Positions 39,443 through 46,651 of a DNA stretch of 64,000 bases are shown in pieces (position 1 is the first letter of the stretch; each line of letters starts with the position of its first letter). Source of the stretch: JADJOY01 sp016713535 [NCBI: Deltaproteobacteria bacterium] (lineage in GTDB: Bacteria; JADJOY01); the NCBI GenBank assembly GCA_016713535.1, contig JADJOY010000030.1, positions 62,001-126,000 of the forward strand, written 5' to 3'. The position numbers were made by a program, and so were the translations under genes. A model generated the notes under the pieces. It ran no database searches. It was not told where the DNA came from and saw nothing but the letters and a program-made list of their open reading frames with translations.

Positions 39443-39547
39443 GGTCGTTCTCCGGGAGGTTCAGGGCGGGCTGCGGCGCGCAGGGTACCTGCTCGCGTTG
39501 ACCGGGCATTCTGGCTGGGCGCAAGATCCGTCGCGAAGGAGGCCGTC

Positions 39548-40030
39548 ATGAAGAAGCCCGCCAGGAAAGCCGTGAAAGCGACCGCGAAGAAGCCCGCCGC
39601 CAAGGCCGCGAAGCGTGCCGGGAAGGCCCCCGCCCGTCGTGCCGTGGCGGCGAAGAAGCCCGCCGTGAAGCGCGCCGCGGCGACCAAGGCTGCCCCTGCC
39701 CGCAAGCCCGCGCCGAAGAAGCCGGCGCGCCCTGCGGTGGTGAGGCCCGCGGCCAAGCCGGCGCGCCCCGCGCCAGCGAGGCCGGCGGGTCCCGAACCGA
39801 TCCCCGAGGGTTTCCGCACCGTCACGCCGTACCTCTCGATCGACGGCGCGGCCAAGGCGATCGCATGTTCTGGGGGGACCTTCGGGAAGCTGCGCGATCC
39901 CTTCGGCCACGAAGTGGGAGTGTCGACCCACGTCGAGGACGTTGCGCCCGAGGAGATGGGCCGGCGGATGGAGGAGGCCATGAAGTCGATGGCGAGCGCC
40001 GGCGGCGCCGAACCGCCCGAAGCAGCCTGA
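39548..40030 (+). CDS. Histone-H1-like Lys/Ala/Pro tail fused to a truncated VOC (PhnB-like) domain
   Basis: A 160-residue protein with AAGGAGG before the ATG. Residues 1-80 are a DNA-binding-type tail of KKPA, AAKK and PARPA repeats. The rest starts as a PhnB/glyoxalase-like domain (IPEGFRTVTPYLSIDGAAKAI). It jumps to the domain's end (GKLRDPFGHEVGVSTHVEDVAPEEMGRRMEEAMKSMA). Roughly 60-80 residues between are missing. At the junction the other frame reads MFWGD, the normal lead-in, so a deletion plus a 1-nt slip is likely. The full-length ancestor would be a nucleoid-associated VOC protein; function unknown. Confidence 0.75.
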   Translation: MKKPARKAVKATAKKPAAKAAKRAGKAPARRAVAAKKPAVKRAAATKAAPARKPAPKKPARPAVVRPAAKPARPAPARPAGPEPIPEGFRTVTPYLSIDGAAKAIACSGGTFGKLRDPFGHEVGVSTHVEDVAPEEMGRRMEEAMKSMASAGGAEPPEAA

Positions 40031-40049
40031 CGCGGTCGCGGCGTCGCGA

Positions 40050-40130
40050 CCCGGACCGCCGCGGACGACCAGGAGGCCGTCCCTCCGAAGCGGTCGGTGG
40101 CGTTCGTAGCGCGGGGCTCGTCCCCGCCCA
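40050..40130. repeat. Hairpin modules between VOC and MaoC genes
   Basis: GGACGACC...GGCCGTCC around AGGA (one mismatch), followed by CTCCGAA. Then CGTAGCGCGGGGCTCGTCCCCG at 40105-40126, related to the element inserted at 23123-23236. Confidence 0.6.
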
Positions 40131-40213
40131 GCGCCTAGCCGCCATTTTCGGCGATGGGCTACCCTCGCGCGTTCGCGCGCGAACGCCCCTCTTTCCGCAC
40201 AGGGACCGACCCC

Positions 40214-40675
40214 ATGGCTGGCAAGTACTTCGGGGATCTCGGAGCTCGGCGGCACCCTCAAGCACAACGTCGGGCGCACGCTGACCGAGATGGACAACGT
40301 GCTCTTCTCGAGCCTGACGCTGAACACCCAGCCGCTCCACCTCAACGAGGACTTCGCGAGCAAGACCGAGTTCAAGCGCCGCATCGTGAACGGCATCTGG
40401 ACCTCGGCGTGGCGGTCGGCGTCACGGTCTCGGACCTCACCGAGGGCACGCTCATCGCGAACCTCGGCTTCGAGACGGTCAAGCACCCGCACCCGATGTT
40501 CCACGGCGACACGCTCTACGTGGAGACCGAGATCGTCGAGAAGCGCGACTCCAAGTCGCGCGCCGACTGCGGCGTGGTGCGCTTCCGCCACATCGGCCGC
40601 AACCAGGACGGCACCGTGGTGATCGACTTCCAGCGCACCGTGCTCCTCAAGAAGCGGCCCGTCGCCCACGCCTGA
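40214..40675 (+). CDS. MaoC-like acyl-CoA hydratase with two frame breaks
   Basis: About 153 residues of the hot-dog-fold MaoC family. Pieces are MAGKYFGDL, then VGRTLTEMDNVLFSSLTLNTQPLHLNEDFAS in a second frame, and back to VAVGVTVSDLTEGTLIANLGFETVKHPHPMFHGDTLYVETEI. The hydratase signature (asparagine-proline-histidine region) is represented by TQPLHLNEDFA, so the canonical D/H pair is partly altered. Breaks lie near 40240 and 40400. The CitE-like gene follows at once, a pairing seen for mesaconyl/methylmalyl-CoA-type C4-C5 acid metabolism. Confidence 0.8.
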   Translation: MAGKYFGDLGARRHPQAQRRAHADRDGQRALLEPDAEHPAAPPQRGLREQDRVQAPHRERHLDLGVAVGVTVSDLTEGTLIANLGFETVKHPHPMFHGDTLYVETEIVEKRDSKSRADCGVVRFRHIGRNQDGTVVIDFQRTVLLKKRPVAHA

Positions 40676-40746
40676 GGCGAGTCGTCGCACGCCCGCCGCG
40701 ATCCCCGTTCGTGGCACGCGTCCTCGCCCGCGGAGAGCTCACCCCC

Positions 40747-41638
40747 ATGCGCCTGCGCCGATCCGTGCTCTTCATGCCGGGCGACAGCCCGCGCAAGATC
40801 GAGAAAGCCGCCGCCCTCGACGTCGACGTGGTGGTGATGGACCTCGAGGACGGCGTCGCCGCCGCGCGCAAGGAAGAGGCGCGGCGCAGCATCGTCGACG
40901 CCCTCAAGCACCTCGACTTCGGGCGCACCGAGCGCTGGGTGCGCATCAACGTGCCGACCGGCGACCTGTTCCGCGCCGACATCGAGCAGACCGCCGCCGG
41001 CCAGCCCGACGGCTACATGATCCCCAAGGTGTCGTCGGCCGAGGACGTGCGGCGGGTCGAGCGCGTGCTCGAGGCGGTCGAGGCCGAGGTCGGGGGCGGC
41101 ACGTGGCGGCCGCGCCTCATGGCGCTCGTCGAGACCGCGCGCGGGGGTGGTGAACGCGTTCGAGATCGCGCAGTCGAGCGAGCGGCTGGTGGCGCTGCTC
41201 TTCGGCGCCGAGGACTTCGCGGGCGACGTCGGCGCCGAGCGCACCGTGGAGGGCGCCGAAGTGGCGTACGCGCGCGGCGCGGTGGTGGTGGCGGCGAAGG
41301 CCGCCGGCATCGAGGCGATCGACACCCTCTGCACCGACCTCAAGAGCACCGAGGTGCTGGCGCGTGACTCGGTCGCCGCCCGTCGCATGGGCTACGACGG
41401 CAAGATGTGCATCCACCCCAAGCACGTCGACACGATCCACCGCGCGTTCGATCCCACCGCCGAGCAGATCGCCCACGCCGCCCGGCTGGTCGCCGCGTTC
41501 GAGGCCCACCAGGAGCGCGGCGCCGGCGTGTTCGACTTCGAGGGGAAGATGGTCGACATGCCGATGGTGCGCGCCGCCGGGAAGGTGCTGGCACGGGCGC
41601 GCGCCGCGAACCTGGTGACGCCGCCGTTCGAGGCGTGA
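40747..41638 (+). CDS. CitE-like HpcH/HpaI-family CoA-ester lyase, frame break at a G run
   Basis: About 297 residues of the malyl-CoA/citramalyl-CoA lyase superfamily. It begins RLRRSVLFMPGDSPRKIEKAA, with VVVMDLEDGVAAARKEEAR, RWVRINVP, MIPKVSSAEDV and LMALVETARG. After the break come VNAFEIAQSS, LLFGAEDFAGDVGAER and MGYDGKMCIHPKHVDTIHRAF. The break is at 41143-41147, a run of five G where four restore GVVNAFEIA. Metal-binding glutamate and aspartate positions are kept. Likely splits or condenses C4/C5 CoA esters together with the MaoC protein. Confidence 0.88.
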
Positions 41639-41660
41639 GCGCCAGCCGATCCGTTTCACC

Positions 41661-41684
41661 GTAGGGGCGGGGCCTGCCCCGCCC
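41661..41684. repeat. GTAGGGGCGG-type hairpin
   Basis: GTA followed by GGGCGGGG/CCCCGCCC (41665-41672/41677-41684) around CCTG. Same frame as the GTAGGGGCGGCC hairpins of the 27-29 kb array, with different inner arms and loop. Confidence 0.6.
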
Positions 41685-41742
41685 GCCCCATCCCGGCGCG
41701 AGGCCCCGCGGCCGCGCTCGTTCCGGATCGAGGACCTCTCGC

Positions 41743-42777
41743 ATGGATCCGTTGCTCGCGTTCCTCCAGAAGTGGCTGGCGCAGAAGATCCAGCGCTACG
41801 GCGTCGAGCGTGGTGCCATCTCGATCGAGGAGTCGATCGACCAGCTCCTCGCCGACCCCGCGAAGCAGGGCTGCACGGTGAAGCTTGGCGACGCCGAGAA
41901 GGCGCTCCTCGCCGCGCTCAAGGAAGTGAACCGCGCCAAGAAGCCGTTCCTGAACCTGTTCGGCCGGCAGGACCGCGGCATCGCCGTGCTCGGCCCCTCG
42001 GGAGCGGGGAAGACCGTGATCGCCGACCGGCTGCGCGACGCGACCTCGCTGCGCGTCGACCGCGCGGTGCGGTGGTCGCCGCGCGAGCGCCCACGCTCCT
42101 CGATCCACCTCGAGAAGACCCGCACCGTGGCGCGCGGCAAGATCCTGCCCGTGCTCACCGTGCCCGGCACGCAGATCCAGAGCCGCGACGGCTGGGACCG
42201 CCTGGCGCAGACGTTCCTCGACTCGCCGCCGCAGGTGGTGGTGGTGACGGTCGCGGGCGGCTTCCTCGCCACCGCCGACCGCGACCTCGAAGGCACCTTC
42301 CGCCGCCCCAACTCGAGCAAGGTGCTGGCCAACCTCGAGGAGTACCTGCGGGCGTGCCGCGCCGAGGAGGCGCGCCACGTCAACGAGTTCATGGACTTCG
42401 TGAAGGCGCGCCGCAAGGTGGCGCTCGGCCGCGAGAGCATCGGCGACGAGGACGTGCTGACCACCCGCATCCGCGCCTTCGTCACGGTGGTGAACAAGCG
42501 CGACCTGTGGGGCATCGATCCCAAGGGTCGCCTCGCCGAGACCTACCGCGATCCGTTCTCCGACTACGGCAAGGCGATCAACCGCATGCGCGGTACCTGG
42601 GGGCCGGGCGACGGCAGCACCCACGACGTGCTGCCGATGTTCACCTTCGGCGGCGGCTTCCACCCCTACGCCGAGGCGCGCGGGCTGATGCTCACCGAAG
42701 CGCACGCGGCGGCCGACACGCTGCTCCTCAAGGCGCTGCTCCTGTATCGGTTCGCCGGGGCGAGCGGCGGCGCGTGA
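41743..42777 (+). CDS. P-loop GTPase-like protein of unknown role
   Basis: A 344-residue soluble protein. Residues 1-75 are helical (FLQKWLAQKIQRYGVERGAISIEESIDQLL). The P-loop is IAVLGPSGAGKTVIADRL; a strand-turn VLTVPGTQIQSRDGW occupies the switch region and VTVVNKRDLWG resembles the NKxD guanine motif. No DxxG is obvious; the switch instead carries PGTQ. No membrane or signal segment. GTP binding is likely; hydrolysis and partner are unknown. It stands between the CitE gene and a repeat block. Confidence 0.7.
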   Translation: MDPLLAFLQKWLAQKIQRYGVERGAISIEESIDQLLADPAKQGCTVKLGDAEKALLAALKEVNRAKKPFLNLFGRQDRGIAVLGPSGAGKTVIADRLRDATSLRVDRAVRWSPRERPRSSIHLEKTRTVARGKILPVLTVPGTQIQSRDGWDRLAQTFLDSPPQVVVVTVAGGFLATADRDLEGTFRRPNSSKVLANLEEYLRACRAEEARHVNEFMDFVKARRKVALGRESIGDEDVLTTRIRAFVTVVNKRDLWGIDPKGRLAETYRDPFSDYGKAINRMRGTWGPGDGSTHDVLPMFTFGGGFHPYAEARGLMLTEAHAAADTLLLKALLLYRFAGASGGA

Positions 42778-42819
42778 GCCGCGGCGCGTGGCTGTGAGCG
42801 ATCCGCGACGACCGAGGCG

Positions 42820-42890
42820 TTCGCGGGGGGCCGGAGCCCTCCGCGCTACGAAAACCTCCGGAGGGACGGGAGGGCCATCCGCCGTCGCCG
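42820..42890. repeat. Degenerate triple-hairpin block
   Basis: A diverged copy of the fusA-spacer block: CGCGCTACGAAAACC is kept and the flanking stems are mutated (GGGAGGGCCATCCGCC in place of the TTCCAT hairpin). It overlaps the upstream open frame of the next gene. Confidence 0.5.
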
Positions 42891-42895
42891 GATCG

Positions 42896-43813
42896 GTGGC
42901 GCGGGTCCGCCTGCGGCGGGCGCGGCCGTCCGATCTGGCGGGGTGTGCCGCGGTCTTCGCCGAGTCGTCCGCCGACCTGGCGCGGCGTCAGGGGCAGATA
43001 CCCGCGCCGCCCGACCCGCGCGTCATCGCACTCAGGCTCGGCCACCTCCTCGGCACCGATCCCGCCGGCTTCCACGTCGCGGTGCGCGGCCCGCGCGTGG
43101 TGGCGTTCGCCAGCACGATCCTGCGCGAGCGCGTCCACTTCCTGTCGATGGCGTGGGCGCTGCCCGAGGTCCAGAGCGGCGGCCTCGGGCGCGCGCTGGT
43201 GGGGCGGGCCTTCGAGCAGCCGGGGGCACCCGCCGGCGCCGCGCGCTGCGTGTACGCGTCCCTCGACCTGCGTGCGCAGCGGCTCTACCTCGACCTCGGC
43301 ATGGTGCCGCGCACGCTGATCTACGTGCTCGGCGGCGCGCCACACCGCCTGCCGCCCGCGCCCGCCGAGCGGCTCGAGCTGGTGCCGCTCGGCGCGCCCG
43401 GCCACCCATCTCGCGAGGCGCTCGCCTGCGCCGCGGCCTTCGACCGCACGGTGCGTGGCTGCCGTCGCGACGCCGATCACCGCTTCGAGCTCGCACAGCC
43501 CGGCGCTCGGCTCTTCGCGGCGCGCCACCGGGGTCGCCGGGTGGGCTACGTGTCGATGGACGGAGCCGGCAGCATCGGCCCGGGCGCGGTGACGAACGAG
43601 CGCTTCGCCGCGCCGCTCGCGTGGGCCGCCCTCGCGAAGGCGCGAGAGGCCGGGATCGAGCGCGTGCGGATGCGGATCCCGGGGCTCAACGGCGCCGCGC
43701 TGAGCGTGGCGTTCGCGGCCGGTCTCGGCGTGCAGCTCATCGGCGCCTGGATGTCCGACCGCCCGGTCGGGAGGCTCGAGGGCTACCTCGGCACGTTCGG
43801 CGATCTCTTCTGA
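42896..43813 (+). CDS. GNAT-family acetyltransferase, double domain
   Basis: About 305 residues. The first GNAT domain runs VRLRRARPSDLAGCAAVFAESS to SGGLGRALVGRAFEQ (acyl-CoA loop, normally Q/RxxGxG/A) and RLYLDLGMVPRTLIYVLG. The second half repeats the pattern more weakly (GRRVGYVSMDGAGSIGPG; ERVRMRIPGLNGAALSVAFAAG). The frame is open back to 42788, but that part translates the repeat block, so GTG at 42896 is preferred. Substrate unknown. Confidence 0.8.
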   Translation: MARVRLRRARPSDLAGCAAVFAESSADLARRQGQIPAPPDPRVIALRLGHLLGTDPAGFHVAVRGPRVVAFASTILRERVHFLSMAWALPEVQSGGLGRALVGRAFEQPGAPAGAARCVYASLDLRAQRLYLDLGMVPRTLIYVLGGAPHRLPPAPAERLELVPLGAPGHPSREALACAAAFDRTVRGCRRDADHRFELAQPGARLFAARHRGRRVGYVSMDGAGSIGPGAVTNERFAAPLAWAALAKAREAGIERVRMRIPGLNGAALSVAFAAGLGVQLIGAWMSDRPVGRLEGYLGTFGDLF

Positions 43814-43914
43814 AGCTCGGGCCGGGCCGCGCCGGCGCCGCGGCTTCGGTCGGCGCTTGTGACGTTCGAGGGATCCGAGGGCTACGCTGCGCCCGTCGGG
43901 GTGTGGAGACACGA

Positions 43915-44942
43915 ATGAAGCGACGAACGTGGGCGGTGGTGGCAGGGCTCCTCGGGCTCGTGCTCGGGTGCGGCGGCGGCAGCGGCGGTGGCAACGACGG
44001 CGGCGGCATCGGCGATCCATCGGCGCGGGTCGCCGAGGTCGAATACGTCGACGGCAAGCCGGCGCTCTTCGTCCAGGACGGCAACGGCGCCAACCGCCAG
44101 CGCATCCACTTCACCGGCGCCACCGACTCCATCCCCGGCAACGGCGCCGACCTGGTCGTGGCGGACGACGAGATCCTGGCGCTCGGCCCGCTGCGCTGGA
44201 GCCCCGACGCGCGCCGCCTCGCGGTGGTCGTGACGCTCGCCTTCGAGCAGTCCGAGATCGTGGTGGTGAACGCCGACGGCTCGAACGCGACGGTGGCGAG
44301 CGTCAACACCCCGCTCGTGCTGGGCCGTCCCGACTGGTCGCCGGACGGCACGCGCCTCGTCTACGGCATGAGCACGCTGCCGGTGGCCGGCGGCGTCGAC
44401 GCGTTCCAGACCGAGCTCGCCACGTCCACCGTCACGCGCCTCACCGAGGGCGCCAACGTGGGTGGCCCCGGCGGCGAGCGCGCTACGCGAGCGATGGCCA
44501 GTCGGTGCTGTGGTCGAAGGCGAGCGCGGGCGGTGACGATCCCTGCGCCGATCCCAAGAGCAGCGTGAAGCGGCTCGCCCTCGGCACCGGCGTCGTGACC
44601 GACGTCGCGACCGCGGTGCAGGGCGAGGTCCAGGGCGTGGTCCGCGACGGCACGCGGGCGCTGGTGGCGCGGAACGAGTCGCTCGACGCGGGCGGGCGCA
44701 CGGTGCGGGCGCTGGTCTCGGTGCCGCTCGACGGGCGCGGCAGCGAGATCGAGCTCGCCAACGGCGTCCTCCAGTACGCGGTGGTGATGGAGGGCGACGC
44801 GCGCGCGCTGACGGTGATCGACGTCTCCACCGATCCGAGCACGCCCAAGGTCGCGTACGTGACGCTGCCGGTGACCGGCGAGGCGGGTCAGCCCGGCGCG
44901 CTCGGGAACCAGACCGTCGCGGCGGACGTGTATCGTCGCTGA
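43915..44942 (+). CDS. Lipoprotein with TolB-like beta-propeller repeats, frame break near 44483
   Basis: About 340 residues. The signal ends GLLGLVLGC with a Gly/Ser-rich spacer. TolB/PD40-like blades read PLRWSPDARRLAVVVTL, RPDWSPDGTRLVYGMST and, after the frame change, RYASDGQSVLWSK. Later strands (GVVRDGTRALVARNESL; GDARALTVIDVS) continue the propeller. Probably an envelope binding or scaffolding lipoprotein. It precedes the TPR gene by 20 bp, so likely the same operon. Confidence 0.82.
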
Positions 44943-44962
44943 AGAAGCGGGGTCGCGGGGCG

Positions 44963-46526
44963 ATGACGAAGGGGCGCGCCGGCGGCGAGGACGACAGCGA
45001 CGTCGTCGACGCCGAGTTCGTCGAGGTGGTGGTCGCGCCGGCGCCGCGCCATTCGACCGACGACCTGGTGCGCGATCGGCCGCCGCGCCCCTCCCGGCCG
45101 CCGTCCGCGCCGCGCCGCGGGCGGCGCTCCATCGGTGGCTACGGCGCGGTCGCCATCGTCGCCACGGTGCTGATGGGCGCCGTGGTGGCCACGATCCACC
45201 ACGCGCGCACCGCGGGGCGCGCCGCGGTCGAGCGCGGCCGCCTGCTCGCCTTCTACGAGTCCCTCATGCCGGAGGCGGGTCCGAGCGCGATCGCGCCCGA
45301 CTTCGTGCCGCGCGGCCAGGTCGAGAGCGGCGGGCTGCGCTCGGTGAGCCTCCTCGACGCGGCGAGCGCGCGGGTGAAGGCCGAGCTCGGCGACGATCCT
45401 GCGCTCGAGTCGCACGCCCGGCTCGTGCTCGGTAGTGCCTATCGAGTGCTCGGCCTCGGCGATCCGGCGCGCCGCGAGCTCGGCCGCGCGCTCGAGCTGA
45501 GCCGCGCCCACGACGGCGCCGAGTCGCGCGCCTACGCGCGCCGCGCCACCGCGCTCGCGGCGGCCGAGGCCACGGGCGGCGACGTGCGGGTCGCCGAGCG
45601 CCTGCTGCGCGAGGCGCTCGCGATCCTCGAGAAGGGCAGCGTGAAGGACGAAGCGCGCTGGCTCGCGACCGCGGAGCTCGGCAGCACGCGCTACCGCCGC
45701 GGCGACCTCGACGGCGCCGACCACGAGCTGGCCGCGGCGCTCGAGGGCCTGCGCGCCCACGTCGACGTGAAGCACGCCGCGCTCGCGGTGATCCTCGCCA
45801 ACCTCGGCGTGATCGCCGACGTGCGCGGTGACCTCGGTGCCGCCACGACCGATTTCCAGCACGGCCTCGACGTCCTCGCCGCCGGCCCCACGGGCGCGAA
45901 TCCGGAGGCCGCGTGGATGGCCACTCGTCTCGCGGCGCTGTGGCTCGTGAAGGGGCGGGACGCGGAGGCGCAGGCGCTGCTCGAGACGGCCATGGACACG
46001 TGGGGCCGCACGGTCGGCGGAGATCACCCGAGCACGATCGTCACGCGCGCGCGGCTGGCGCAGGCGCTCGCGCGGCAGCACGACGCGGCGCGCGGCGAGC
46101 CGATCGCGCGCGAGGGACTGGCGCTCGCGACGCAAAGCGCGCCCCGAGGGCCACGACGATCGCGCGCTGGCCCAGACGGCACTCGGCGAGGTGCTGATCG
46201 AGCTCGGCCGCGCGAGCGAGGCGGAGGCGCTCTTGCGCACGGCGCTCGCGAGCCGCCGCTACGCGGCGCCCGACGGCAGCGCGGCGGCGGCGGAGACCGC
46301 GGGGCTGCTGGTCGACTGCCTGATCGCCGCGAACCGCATCGCCGAGGCCGAGCCGATCGCGGTCGAGGCGGTGCGTGAGGTCGAGACGCACCAGGGCGCG
46401 GCGAGCCCGCGCACCCGCCGCGCGATCTCGCGTCTCGCCGAGCTCTACGAGCGCACCAACCGCCACGCGGAGGCGGCCGAGCTGCTCGGCCGCCTCGACC
46501 TGAAGCCGCCCCGGGCGAGCCGTAGG
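44963..46526 (+). CDS. Single-pass membrane TPR protein, two frame breaks
   Basis: About 520 residues. A cytoplasmic Pro/Arg-rich N-terminus is followed by one membrane segment (GYGAVAIVATVLMGAVVATIHH, about residues 59-80). Then TPR repeats of the TPR_12 type: AYRVLGLGDPARRELGRALELS, LGSTRYRRGDLDGADHELAAAL, LANLGVIADVRGDLGAATTDF and ALWLVKGRDAEAQALLETAM. Frame changes near 46140 lead to LGEVLIELGRASEAEALLRTAL. Another near 46510 would allow a stop at 46526. Without it the frame would run into the next gene. Scaffold role inferred. Confidence 0.75.
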
Positions 46527-46561
46527 CGCGGCGACGGATGCCATCGCGGTGCCGGCTGGAG

Positions 46562-46624
46562 GGCGGTCGCTTCGTCGACCGCCCCAGGACGATCCGCCCG
46601 GAGCGCGTCCGCTCCGTCGGACGC
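46562..46624. repeat. Two dispersed hairpins before the GH92 gene
   Basis: GGCGGTCG/CGACCGCC around CTTCGT (46562-46583), preceded by CTGGAG, and GCGTCCG/CGGACGC around CTCCGT (46605-46624). Confidence 0.75.
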
Positions 46625-46651
46625 CAGCGTTCCCCGTGCTATCACGGGGCG

